Assembly (NCBI RefSeq): GCF_003837805.1
Contig: NZ_RQIT01000032.1
Span: forward strand, 1 to 64,000
Reading direction: 5' to 3'
DNA from: Bradyrhizobium sp. RP6
GTDB taxonomy: Bacteria; Pseudomonadota; Alphaproteobacteria; Rhizobiales; Xanthobacteraceae
Length of the DNA: 64,000 nt
Part shown: positions 10,042-19,159 of the stretch, in pieces
Layout: every line of letters starts with the position of its first letter
Numbering within the stretch: position 1 is the stretch's first letter
Notes under the pieces: model-generated
Told to the model about the DNA's origin: nothing
The model's input: only the letters and a program-made list of their open reading frames with translations
Database searches by the model: none
Made by a program: the position numbers and the translations under genes

Positions 10042-11597
10042 ATGTCCGTTCAGACCAGCCTCGCGAGGGCGCTAGGCGAAAGCGATCGCGCCAGCGACAT
10101 CGTTGAATTCTCAACGGTGGTGGTCACGCGCGACAAGCAACTGCGCAACGTGGACCATTCGATGTTCCAGCAAAAGGCGGAGGCTGAGTTTCGATCTAAA
10201 GTTCTGCCGAGTTTCGAGGAAATCCGCGCCGGAGGGTCGTGGTGTTAGGCTGTCTGCGGCCATTCTGACCGGGATGCGCCGCCTGAATGTCGACAACAAT
10301 AAGCTGGCAAGCCTCCCCGACGCCTTCAAAAACGGTTCAGGAGTTGGACGCGCGCGGTAACCGCCTGACCCACCTGCCCCGGCTTCCGGCCGGGCTCCAG
10401 CGTCTGAACGTCGAGTACAATCAGTTGGCGGACCTGCCCGAGCCTCTCCCGGCCGAGTTCGAATGGCTCAGCGCCAGCCACAACCGGCTGACCAGCCTGC
10501 CTGAGGCCGTCTCGCACCAGCTGCTATGGTTCGGTGCCAGCAACAATCTGCTGACCAGCGTGCGCGAGACCCTGCTGACGCACCTAGGCCGTGAGTCGAG
10601 CGTTAATCTGGAGAATAATCCGCTCGCCGATTGGGTGCAGGCCGGCCAGGCAACAGCGATGCCGGACACTATGCCGGCCCTCAGGTTTTCTTCTCGATCA
10701 CCGCTGGAGCGGTGGAAGTTCAGCCGCGGCCGCTACAAGAGGTCGCCGCGGACTGGCTCGAGGGCGAGCCCACGGCAATGGCCACTTGGCAGCACTTCGC
10801 CCATGAGGCGGGGGCCGCGGACTATGCACCGCTTCCTCGATGGGCTCCGGGGCACCGTGAACTAACATCATGAGGCGTTCCGCCAGGCGGTCGCCGAAGA
10901 TCTGCGGCAGGCAGCCTTCAGGCCGCATTTGCGCGAGCAGTATTTCGAGATGGCTTCGGGAGCGAACGCGAGCTGCGAAGATCGCATTACTTTGGTCTGG
11001 AACGGCATGCGGACTGCACGCCTGAACGCTGATATCGAGGACGGCGTCTATGACGGGCGACTGGGCGAACTGCTCCAGAACGGCCGCGTCATGTTTCGCT
11101 CGGAAGCGCTTGAGGGGATCGCGCGCGAGAGGGCAATTCACTTCGTCGTGCCGATCCCGACGCAGATGTCGATGAGATCGAGGTCTACCTTACCTACCAG
11201 ACCCGGCTGCGCGACGCGCTGGAGCTGCGGCACACCGCTCCCGACATGCGCTTCATGAACGTCTCTCACGTGACCGAGGGCGATGTGGCCAGGGCCGAGG
11301 CATCGGTGCGGGAGCAGGAAGCGGCGGAATTTCCGGACTATTTGGCAGCGTGCTGGCAACCAGGAACGCGTGGTGAGGCGCATCGCACCCCAAGACTATG
11401 CTGAAATGCAGGAGCGGCTCGTCGAGGCGATGAGCGTACAGTTTGAAACCCGCTTGAGCGACTGGCCGAGCATGGTCTAACAGGCGACGCCGATGCCGAG
11501 CGGGTCCTCGGCGCCCACACACGAGACGAGATCGCCCGCGAGATCAAAGGCGCGGTCATGCATCAGGTGCTCGGAGAATTCGACCTGAAGCTATGAG
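10042..11597 (+). pseudogene. nopM: NopM/IpaH-like E3 ubiquitin ligase effector, frameshifted
   Basis: Pieces in all three plus-strand frames join into one protein. They are an N-terminal segment (MSVQTSLARALGESDRAS), leucine-rich repeats (MRRLNVDNNKLASLPDAF, LQRLNVEYNQLADLPEPLP, FEWLSASHNRLTSLPEAV) and a C-terminal NEL ligase domain. The NEL catalytic CxD motif is present in SGANASCEDRITLVW near 10965-10990. The domain continues through QTRLRDALELRHTAPDMRF to EIKGAVMHQVLGEFDLKL, stopping at 11595-11597. At least five frame changes separate the pieces, so no full protein can be made. IpaH-family effectors ubiquitinate host proteins, and NopM is the rhizobial member. A GGGAGG site precedes the ATG. 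I see no good tts box upstream, which fits decay. Confidence 0.8.
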
Positions 11598-11865
11598 CGG
11601 CTCCCGAAGGAAGACCTCTTCGATCCGCCTAGCCGCTCACCAGCCAAGGCTGCTATCGTTTCTTGGACGGGCCGCCTGCATCAGCCATTGGCGAATGATC
11701 TGCCGTCAATTGCCCTCGCGCTGCCCGTGCGCACGATCGTAAGGTGGAGATCCAAGCGAACAGTCGTATACCGCAATTCATGCGTTCGCGTTGCGAACGC
11801 CATTGAAGTCAGCGGTCAACGACCACTCATAGGCCGGACGAATAGATGCGGATCAGAGCGAACTT
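11598..11865. other. No recognisable gene
   Basis: Spacer between the nopM-like pseudogene and the convergent ATPase gene. No terminator hairpin with a T run was found. Confidence 0.35.
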
Positions 11866-12585
11866 TCAAGTGGCCCTTGTGCAACGTAGGCTATCGATAT
11901 CCGTTCCCCGCCGACGATCGGACCTTCGCTGCGTCACACTCGAATCCAGATCGCGAAACAGGCTGTAATTCCGTCGGATCCATTGATGCAGCTCGGTGGA
12001 CCAGTCCTTCTCGTTGCGCAGATATCCAGTGAAGGAAAAGCTAAGCCGGTCTATATATCGTTTGAGGAACAGCGGAAGTGCGGGAATCCGAATCACCCGC
12101 TCGTGATCCATCGCTTCCGGTAATTCGCCGCGCAGCACGAATTCATTGTGGACGGTGACCAGCGACGCCGGCGGAATTCGCCGCCGCAGCATTTCATAAG
12201 CGCGAAAGGAGATGCGGTCTGCGCCCGCGACGAAGAGGATGATAGGGGCGACATAGCAGCGCGCCGTCTCCTTCATGAAGCCTATCTCCTCGCACATCTT
12301 GAAGAATTCGTCGAAGGCGTGAAAGCCGAGGTCAATTACCTTGGGTACCCGATCGTGGATGATCAGAGGGTCCATCAGCTGCATCTTGCCGTAAGTGTCG
12401 ATCACATCCGCGGTCTCCGTGATGTTGGGGAGGTAGTCGAGCAATGACGGCTCTTTCAAGTTCACATCGAACGATAGCGTTGCGCCGTTTTTCAGCAGCA
12501 AGAACTCGCTCATAGCCCGAGCGATGAGGGTTTTACCGACCTGCGGGCTAGGAGAGCAGATGATGTAGATGGGGGTCGCTAACAT
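11866..12585 (-). CDS. P-loop ATPase, ParA/MinD-like with an altered Walker A
   Basis: A 239-residue protein with an N-terminal beta strand and P loop (YIICSPSPQVGKTLIARAM). The order of elements matches the SIMIBI (ParA/MinD) ATPases, but the signature lysine of the deviant Walker A (KGGxGK) is missing and reads SPQVGK. A hydrophobic VAPIILFVAG strand is visible mid-protein. The C-terminal 35 residues are basic and may be frameshifted. It lies 60 bp downstream of a second ATPase with a canonical KGGVGKTT loop, and both have aromatic-rich, poorly conserved C-terminal halves. I infer a co-transcribed pair, possibly acting as a heteromer. The function is unknown. Confidence 0.6.
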   Translation of the reverse strand: MLATPIYIICSPSPQVGKTLIARAMSEFLLLKNGATLSFDVNLKEPSLLDYLPNITETADVIDTYGKMQLMDPLIIHDRVPKVIDLGFHAFDEFFKMCEEIGFMKETARCYVAPIILFVAGADRISFRAYEMLRRRIPPASLVTVHNEFVLRGELPEAMDHERVIRIPALPLFLKRYIDRLSFSFTGYLRNEKDWSTELHQWIRRNYSLFRDLDSSVTQRRSDRRRGTDIDSLRCTRAT

Positions 12586-12644
12586 AGCCAGCAGATCAAT
12601 TTCGTTCCGTACGTAGGCCCGACCGGAGCTCGCCGGATATGCCG

Positions 12645-13394
12645 CTACTTTTCGCCGGCCCGGGTGGCGGACTTGGCCCCCGCCAATTCCGTCAAGTTGA
12701 TGCGATCGAATTCGCTCCAGACATTTGCCAGCCAGTGCCGGACATAGCCGCGCAGGACGAAGGAGTTGTTCGCAGGTTCATCGTTCCGTCCCTTGTTTGC
12801 CACGAAGTCTATGAATGGGATGGATGCGACTTCCACCTGCTCATAGGCCATCTCGTTGAGCTTCGGTATGGTCAGCTCAGTCGCATGTTTGATGCGGTGA
12901 AAATAGGAATTATAAGTCGCTTGATCCCACTGGAAGAATTGAGTGTCGTTGATGAAGTTCTTGACGAGGTAGTACTTTGCGCCGCTCATGAAAGTCGCGG
13001 TTTCCGCGATCTCGTCTAGCGAAGCGATGGATGATCCCAGGATGTGGAACACGGCGAATGTGATCTGGCCAGACCGTGCCGAGTCCAAAAAGCCGATGTC
13101 GCGCAAGGAAGCTAACGCAGAAGACAGTAGTCCTGCGCGAGCATCGATGACAGTGACGGATAGCCCTGAGTTCAAGGTATCGAAGATCTTCATCTGGTCC
13201 GCCGTCGTGGTCATGTCGACGATCTCAGTGATCTCGGGATAAAAGCGCTTCAGCGTTCCGCGGGGCGACTCTGTGTCGAATGCGCGTGTTTGCACGTTGT
13301 TGACGCTGAAGTAGTCCAGTAGCGTTCGTGATACGGTCGTCTTGCCGACTCCTCCCTTGTCCGCGCCGACCACAATTACAACTGGCTTCACCAT
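12645..13394 (-). CDS. ParA/MinD-like P-loop ATPase
   Basis: A 249-residue protein with the deviant Walker A GADKGGVGKTTVSR at residues 10-23, a switch-like AFDTESPRG and a Walker B-like VTVIDARAGLL. These mark the SIMIBI class used in DNA or protein positioning. No partner ParB or replication gene is nearby, so a plasmid-partition role is not supported. The start at 13394 follows CAGGAG by 7-8 nt; in-frame upstream starts at 13421 and 13517 lack such a site. It is followed by a second, more divergent ATPase on the same strand. Confidence 0.7.
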   Translation of the reverse strand: MVKPVVIVVGADKGGVGKTTVSRTLLDYFSVNNVQTRAFDTESPRGTLKRFYPEITEIVDMTTTADQMKIFDTLNSGLSVTVIDARAGLLSSALASLRDIGFLDSARSGQITFAVFHILGSSIASLDEIAETATFMSGAKYYLVKNFINDTQFFQWDQATYNSYFHRIKHATELTIPKLNEMAYEQVEVASIPFIDFVANKGRNDEPANNSFVLRGYVRHWLANVWSEFDRINLTELAGAKSATRAGEK

Positions 13395-14269
13395 AGAAAC
13401 ATCTCCTGAGACACTCGCCATTGCCGCGCGCAAGGTGCGCAATCGGCGCGTCTCTGCTTTGGGCGCGATCATGGCAGAAAGAAGGGGCAATGAACCTTCG
13501 ATGCTGGAGCTCTGCAACTGATAAACGTTTTCAACATTAAGCGAGTGACGTGGTCCGATGATGCAGGCCTGAGAATGGAAGTAATCACTTGTATTGGTGA
13601 TCTACGTGAGGTTTGTGGGCAGCTGGAATGCGCGGGCCAAGAATCAACTGTCCGCCTGTGGTGATCGTTGTGATGCCATAGGTTATCTATGGATGCCGTC
13701 GCTGCCGCTATCTACTTTTCATGAAGCGACGGAAACTAACGTAGCGTCAGATTGCGAGCTCGGGATGCGACGCGGTGCGACTATGGCTTGGCAGACCACA
13801 AAGCCCTGCTGGATTAGATGGTCGTCTCTTCGGCGGAGAGAGAAGCGGCTGGTAAATTCCTGAAAGATGACCCTGAACGACCGAGCTCTCACTCTCACTC
13901 TGGTGATGAATGTCGGGATATGCGAAGGCTGAAGCGCGTTGGTGACGCAATAGCAACCATGCATCGCTCTGCGGCGAGATTATCGGGCCACGGAGAACAA
14001 GATCGAATCCGGAGCGGGGCGCCGGCGGACGGCGCAGCATCGGTGGGGAAGCGATATCGGGCGTCCGAAAGAAGCGCGCGTCTGGTGGCCGGCACGGCGA
14101 TCTTTGTCTTGGACACAGAGTTCGCCGAGCGACGTCCTATGGATCGAGAAGGACTTATTGGAATGAACGGTAGCCATGGCGGTGCGTACTCTCGGTGGCC
14201 GCTTCCTTGAAGCGGCAGACAGTGTACGCTCCGGTTTTAAAGCGCCCACTTTGATTACCCTGAAGATCC
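13395..14269. other. No recognisable gene
   Basis: Spacer between the ATPase pair and the M16 peptidase remnant. Short frames on both strands show no domain pattern. Confidence 0.35.
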
Positions 14270-14561
14270 AACCCGGATTGTCGCCTTGTTTAAACGCGTT
14301 TGCGCAAAAAGCGGCCTCGAGAGTCACGACGGGTGTGCGATGATCCGGGATCACGACGACCTGCAGGCCGTTCCGCAGCGTGAAGTTTGGTGGTCGATCT
14401 GATTTGACCGTGCCGGCAGAGACGCTAGCCTCGTCAGGAAGGTGTAAGTCGGTGCCATTCTCCGTTGTGCGCTCGACCGCCGGGGCGGTGCGCGTCCTCG
14501 ACTCCGAGGCTTCAGCGGCGGTGCCTGCCGCCTTGCCGGTGACCGAAAGCCGGTTCTTCAT
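14270..14561 (-). pseudogene. M16-family zinc peptidase, N-terminal remnant
   Basis: The minus strand encodes PPNFTLRNGLQVVVIPDHRT followed by PVVTLEAAF, the start of the N-terminal M16 (pitrilysin-like) domain, where FTLxNGLxVVxxPDHRxPVV is typical. The expected zinc motif HxxEH is absent: the frame turns to unrelated residues after KQGDNPG. An upstream low-complexity segment from the ATG at 14561 may be the original leader. I infer truncation by deletion. Confidence 0.55.
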
Positions 14562-14809
14562 GGCATCGCCTTTCGCTCCATAGTTGTCATTATGGTAGAA
14601 GATCCGACACGGCACGGAGCCGTGTCTCGTCTTGGCAAACAGTGGAGCGAAAACCGGACCAATCGCCGGCCTCGCGTACGCAACGGCACACAGCGACGTT
14701 GCGCACAACGCGTCAGGAGAACTTCGCCCAATGGAGACTTCAGGTCAATCGAGCGCGATATGACGCCGGCACAACACCCGGCAGGCTCGCCCTCACACAT
14801 CTCGCTCTA
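14562..14809. other. No recognisable gene
   Basis: Spacer upstream of the M16 remnant with no clear coding or regulatory signal. Confidence 0.3.
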
Positions 14810-14993
14810 GAAGATGAGTAGCTTGACAATATTTCTCATGGACGCGAGCTGGAAGTCGGCGAGCAGCTCCTCGGAGTACACTGCGCCGAAGTAGTCCAGG
14901 ACGAAGGTGCCAGAATAGCGTAGATTATCGGTCGCGCGGATCAGGTTATCCAGTGCGAGCCTGACCTCACCAAAGTTGATCTGGCCAATCGCT
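14810..14993 (-). pseudogene. Unidentified coding remnant
   Basis: The minus strand has an open stretch reading AIGQINFGEVRLALDNLIRA, then TDNLRYSGTFVLDYFGAVYS and EELLADFQLASMRNIVKLLI, ending with a stop near 14810. The residue pattern is strongly protein-like. There is no start codon, because a stop directly precedes it in frame. I do not recognise the family. It is probably the 3' end of a deleted gene. Confidence 0.4.
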
Positions 14994-15015
14994 CTTCATG
15001 TGGTGCGTGTACGCT

Positions 15016-15972
15016 CTACATAAAGTCATAGTCATCATCATACGGATCGTTCGCGGGCTTTGCCATACTTTCGGTACACGTGGCATTGCTGCTATTGTCT
15101 TCAGTCGCGGCAAGATACAAAGGCGGTTTACCCGCTCGCTGCCATTTGCCTTCTTTGTTCTTCCATTTGTCTTCGTGCTTGGTGGGATCGAGCACCATCA
15201 TCGAGTCGCTTACCTCAAGAAAGCCCAACGCTGCTGCGCGGGCTTTCGCTTCCGGATTGGAAGAGTGGGAGAGAACAAGCGGTTTGTTACCATCGATCTG
15301 GAGCTGATGTTCAAGCAAGATATCGCCCGCGTTATCGACGAGCGGATGAGTAACCCTGAAAGCTGTCGTTGAGGTGATTTGATCTCGCCCAGGAAATTGT
15401 TTGCGCCAATCATCGTTGCCCTTGAACAGCTCACTCATGCGACCTCCGGGTTCCGTTCTCAGAAGCCCGACGCTCTTATTCGCGAGCTGATAGCTGAAAA
15501 ATCGCGCTTTCTCCGAAATAGACTTGGTGCCGAAGCGAAACGCGGTGTCCGCTGTGCGTTGAGCCTTTTGAGACACCCAGCGAGAGTATCTCTGCGGATT
15601 AGCAGCAATATCCTCTATGTCTGCTCCATAAAAGTCCACCAGCTTCCTCTCGAATGAAGATCTTGAGATTTCAACGACCGGCGGCTCTTCAACCAGCGCG
15701 TATGGCGGAACTGGCGGCGAACTTGCATCAGGAGAGGAGATCGATGGCGCCAAATTCAGACTAGAGAATACATCCGAGAACCTTTGGCGATCCGTGTAGG
15801 AGGAAGAGTCATCGGTCGCGCTCGTTCTCATTTCATCGGGCTCGGAAGCACGTTCGCTACTAGATAGATTGATGATGTGCTGAAACATAACACTTTCTAT
15901 TTGTATCGACGGGGGCTGCGCTGGTTGAGGTTCCGCGTTCATAGTAAGCCCAGCTGTCGGCAAGCTGAGCAT
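15016..15972 (-). CDS. Candidate type III effector with GNAT-like features
   Basis: A protein of about 318 residues in the last position of the nopC-rhcV operon, 33 bp after the TPR lipoprotein gene. The first 110 residues are Ser/Pro-rich and low in order, typical of a secretion leader. The middle (FFSYQLANKSVGLLRTEPGG), then VTHPLVDNAGDILLEHQLQI, LVLSHSSNPEAKARAAALGF and LEVSDSMMVLDP, follows the strand/helix order of a GNAT acetyltransferase; the last strand with NPEAKARAAALGF is the best match. The glycine-rich acetyl-CoA loop (Q/RxxGxG/A) is not obvious. The C terminus is acidic (DPYDDDYDFM). The start could also be the ATG at 15942 or 15885. Operon position suggests TtsI control. The effector role is inference. 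Confidence 0.55.
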   Translation of the reverse strand: MLSLPTAGLTMNAEPQPAQPPSIQIESVMFQHIINLSSSERASEPDEMRTSATDDSSSYTDRQRFSDVFSSLNLAPSISSPDASSPPVPPYALVEEPPVVEISRSSFERKLVDFYGADIEDIAANPQRYSRWVSQKAQRTADTAFRFGTKSISEKARFFSYQLANKSVGLLRTEPGGRMSELFKGNDDWRKQFPGRDQITSTTAFRVTHPLVDNAGDILLEHQLQIDGNKPLVLSHSSNPEAKARAAALGFLEVSDSMMVLDPTKHEDKWKNKEGKWQRAGKPPLYLAATEDNSSNATCTESMAKPANDPYDDDYDFM

Positions 15973-16007
15973 CACTTCGCTATTCCGCCCCGCTCTTTAT
16001 CGCCACG

Positions 16008-16598
16008 CTATCTTGAACGAGCCAATGCGTGCCGGCCGCCCGCCTGCGGTGCTGGGCTGGCATCGCCGGCCTCCGTCTTGCGTTCAAGGGCGAGGGACAG
16101 TCCGAAATTGTTGCGCAGCATCGGGTTTGCGGGTTCCGCTGCGAGAGCTTGGCGGTATAGTTCTTGGGCCTCCTGATGGCGGCCCTCGTGATCGAGAACA
16201 ACCGCTTTGGCATTCAATGCGCGCAGGTCGCCAGGGGCTGCCAATAATACGCCGTCGAGCACCTCGAGCGCATCATTCGGACGGTTGCCTGCCAGCAGGG
16301 CTCGCGCAAGAGGAATCGCCGCATCGATGTTGTTCGGCTGTTGCTTCAATGCATCACGCAGAGCTCCTTCATCAGGATCTTGGCCGAGCGCGTGCGAAAT
16401 GCGCTCGCGCACCGCAGGGTCGATCTCTTCGCTGTGTGCGAGGTCAGATGTGGACGTCTGCTGTGGTGAAAGGCTATGCTTATCTGGGGCAGCGCAGCCA
16501 GCGAGCAGCACACTAGCCAGCATCGCAAGCAGAGCCGGCCGCGGCCCTGGACTGGCGGAGCACAAATACCGGCGGCACCTGATTCTATTTGATCTCAT
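16008..16598 (-). CDS. TPR lipoprotein linked to the type III secretion system (y4yS-like)
   Basis: A 196-residue protein with a lipobox LLAGC near residues 31-35 (ASVLLAGCAAPD), which predicts a lipid-anchored, exported protein. Two or three TPR units follow (AIPLARALLAGNRPNDALEV, LRALNAKAVVLDHEGRHQEA and ANPMLRNNFGLSLAL). Its place directly after rhcV matches y4yS in the NGR234-type gene order. It may act as a pilotin or assembly factor for the secretin, but that is inference. The last 25 residues are rich in Ala, Gly and Arg with no pattern, so the C terminus could be altered. Confidence 0.7.
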   Translation of the reverse strand: MRSNRIRCRRYLCSASPGPRPALLAMLASVLLAGCAAPDKHSLSPQQTSTSDLAHSEEIDPAVRERISHALGQDPDEGALRDALKQQPNNIDAAIPLARALLAGNRPNDALEVLDGVLLAAPGDLRALNAKAVVLDHEGRHQEAQELYRQALAAEPANPMLRNNFGLSLALERKTEAGDASPAPQAGGRHALARSR

Positions 16599-16628
16599 AG
16601 GTTAGTCACGAGGAAGCGCTGCCCATTC

Positions 16629-18719
16629 TTAGTTTGCAGCTGTGAGAAGCGAGGAAGGCGCCTTGGGAAGCTTGACGGATCCAATCGGTTGGACCGTGAA
16701 GTCGGCGGCGAGATCTTGATACGATAGAACAGGCAGGTCGATCCCGTTGCGCGTGAGAAAACCGCGTACGAAACGCCGGATATCCATCGACCCAAGGACG
16801 ACAGGCTGGCTCTTACTTTGCGCGATGGTCGCATGGATCTGACGAAATTGTGCAAGCAGCTTTTCGCTCTGCCATTCATCCAAAACGAGGTATGGGCCGA
16901 CGGCAGTTTCCCGTACTGCGCCGCGGATGATTTCCTCGCTCTCACGCTCGATGATAAAGGCGACCACGACGCGATGGGCGTTCGCATACCGAAAGCAGAT
17001 TTGCCGCTTTAAGGTAGCACGAACGTATTCGGTGAGCAGGACGGCGTTTTGCTCGCGTTCGCTCCATTCTGCCAATGCCTCCAGGAGCAAGCGGGTATTG
17101 CGGATTGGAATGCCTTCATCGAGCAATCGGCGCAGGACCTCGGCGATCCGGGGGACGGTGGCCGTACGCAGCACCTCCTTCACCAGGTCAGGATATTCCT
17201 GCTCCATCCGGGCGAGCAATTGGCGGGTTTCCTGGATACCCACCAGGCGCTGTGCATAGCGTGTCAATGTGGAATGGAGACGTAAGGCAAGAACTTCGCT
17301 CAGCCGATGATATCCGATTCCGGCGGCCTTGAGGGCCGCTGCATGCCGTTCTTCGATCCAGACCCGATTCGTTTCCGGGTCTTGCTGAAAGGGGATGCCG
17401 CTCAACTCGATGTTGGCCACATCGTCGTTGAGCGCCAGGTGCCCGGGATTGATCACATCGCGCTCAACTGGCACACTATCGACATCCACCCTGAATTGCG
17501 ACGAGGACAAGCTCTCGCCGATCTGGGCCGGGATGCGCGGAATGGTGATGCCAAGGTCCGCCGAGACGAGCCTTGAAACACGCGAAATGCTCTCTTCCAG
17601 CTCGTCTTTGTCGATCGAATCCGTCAGGTTCGGTGCAAGGAACAACGCGATCGGAAGTGCTTCCGCATGCACCGGCTGCTTCTGGGCCGCTGCGGGTGCC
17701 GGCGCCGAAGCAGCGACGCTAGCTCCTATTTTAGCGGCAGGCTTGTCGCCTTTGCCGACCTTGACGAAGCTTGCCGCAGCGAACAGGACGGCCAGCACGA
17801 AAAACGGGGGCAAAGGAAAGCCGGGAACGAGCCCCATGAATACCAAGACGCAGGCGGCTAGCCTAAGCGCCTGCGTACTTGCGGTAAGTTGGTGAACGAT
17901 ATCGGCGCCGAGTTTGAGCTTGGAGGGCCCGTTGACGCGCGTGACAATGGTCGCAGCGGTAATTGACAGCAGCAACGCCGGAATCTGCGAAATGAGCGCA
18001 TCACCGATCGTCAAAAGCGTATATTGATGCAGCGCCTCATCGAGCGACATACCTTTTGAGAGCAGACCGATGCTGATTCCGCCCAGCATATTGATGCAGA
18101 TCACGATTAGCCCGGCGATCGCGTCTCCCTTAACGAACTTCATGGCACCATCCATCGCGCCATGAAGTTGACTCTCTTGCTCCAAGGCGGCACGTCGGCG
18201 ACGTGCTTCGTGCTGATCGATGTGGCTGTTGCGCAGTTCCGCATCGATCGCCATCTGTTTGCCTGGTAGCGCGTCAAGGGTGAAGCGCGCAGACACCTCT
18301 GCGACGCGTTCGGCACCCTTGGCAAGAACCATGAATTGCACCATGGTCACGATCAAGAATATGACGATTCCGACCGCGATATTCCCTGAAATGACGAAGT
18401 CGCCGAATGTGTGAATGATGCTGCCGGCGTCGCCCTCGGCAAGGATCAGCCGCGTTGTTGCTATCGTTAGCGCCAGTCGGAATACGGTGGAGATCAGGAT
18501 GACGCCCGGTAAGGACGAAAAATCAAGCGGTGTGGTGAGATAGAGGGCAACCATCAGCAGCAATATGGCAAACCCAAGATTGAAGCCGATCAGCATGTCG
18601 ATCACGATGATTGGGATTGGCATGATCATCATGCCGATCGCCAGAAGCAGCATCAAGGCAACCATGAAATCCGGGTGGGCCGGAGCGCGCACGATGAAGT
18701 CACGCAAGACGTTGGCCAT
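16629..18719 (-). CDS. rhcV: Type III export gate protein RhcV (SctV)
   Basis: A 696-residue protein, the usual SctV/FlhA length. The N-terminal half has about seven or eight membrane segments (for example FMVALMLLLAIGMMIMPIPI and NIAVGIVIFLIVTMVQFMVL) plus the conserved FIPP-like loop with AERVAEVSARFTLDALPGKQ. The C-terminal half is the cytoplasmic domain that forms a nonameric ring and docks substrates and chaperones. It sits two genes after the sctD-sctX pair and ends 30 bp before the TPR lipoprotein gene. No frame problem is seen. Confidence 0.97.
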   Translation of the reverse strand: MANVLRDFIVRAPAHPDFMVALMLLLAIGMMIMPIPIIVIDMLIGFNLGFAILLLMVALYLTTPLDFSSLPGVILISTVFRLALTIATTRLILAEGDAGSIIHTFGDFVISGNIAVGIVIFLIVTMVQFMVLAKGAERVAEVSARFTLDALPGKQMAIDAELRNSHIDQHEARRRRAALEQESQLHGAMDGAMKFVKGDAIAGLIVICINMLGGISIGLLSKGMSLDEALHQYTLLTIGDALISQIPALLLSITAATIVTRVNGPSKLKLGADIVHQLTASTQALRLAACVLVFMGLVPGFPLPPFFVLAVLFAAASFVKVGKGDKPAAKIGASVAASAPAPAAAQKQPVHAEALPIALFLAPNLTDSIDKDELEESISRVSRLVSADLGITIPRIPAQIGESLSSSQFRVDVDSVPVERDVINPGHLALNDDVANIELSGIPFQQDPETNRVWIEERHAAALKAAGIGYHRLSEVLALRLHSTLTRYAQRLVGIQETRQLLARMEQEYPDLVKEVLRTATVPRIAEVLRRLLDEGIPIRNTRLLLEALAEWSEREQNAVLLTEYVRATLKRQICFRYANAHRVVVAFIIERESEEIIRGAVRETAVGPYLVLDEWQSEKLLAQFRQIHATIAQSKSQPVVLGSMDIRRFVRGFLTRNGIDLPVLSYQDLAADFTVQPIGSVKLPKAPSSLLTAAN

Positions 18720-18728
18720 GATAGATCC

Positions 18729-19157
18729 CTATTGCTTTTTGATGAGGGCCCTGCCCGCGCGCAGTGACACATAGCGCTGGAAGACCTCGCGAGCCTCGGG
18801 CATGCGGCCAGCGTGACGCAGGGCGTGGCTGCGCAACAGGGTCATCGGTATGCGGGAAGAGGGTTGCGTATCGAGTGCGTCCAGCCGGTCCAACACGTGG
18901 AGTGCTTCGTCGCCAAGGCCCTCGGAGATTAGCGTGTAAGCTAGGATGCGGAGTAAACCGACGTCGTTGGAATGCTCGCGAGCTGCAATTCGCAACAGAG
19001 CCAGACTCTGTGCGCTCTGCCCGCACGCGAGATGTACATACGAGAGCGCACAAAGCAGGTCGCGCTCCGGCCCGGAGATCGACAGAATATCGCCGGATTT
19101 GGAGACTTCTGGCTCCAGGGGAGCGGGCACATGCTGCAATCCATCAGGATCGGCCAT
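18729..19157 (-). CDS. sctY: SctY-like TPR protein
   Basis: A 142-residue all-helical protein with TPR-type repeats (DLLCALSYVHLACGQSAQSL, RILAYTLISEGLGDEALHVL and LRSHALRHAGRMPEAREVF). Length, repeat layout and place directly upstream of the SctV gene match YscY, the chaperone of YscX in Yersinia-type systems, where the order is yscX-yscY-yscV. The ATG at 19157 lies 2 nt after the stop of the previous gene (TAGccATG), so the two are probably translationally coupled. Known YscX-YscY complexes bind YscV; a like role here is inference from order and pattern. Confidence 0.6.
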   Translation of the reverse strand: MADPDGLQHVPAPLEPEVSKSGDILSISGPERDLLCALSYVHLACGQSAQSLALLRIAAREHSNDVGLLRILAYTLISEGLGDEALHVLDRLDALDTQPSSRIPMTLLRSHALRHAGRMPEAREVFQRYVSLRAGRALIKKQ

Positions 19158-19159
19158 GG

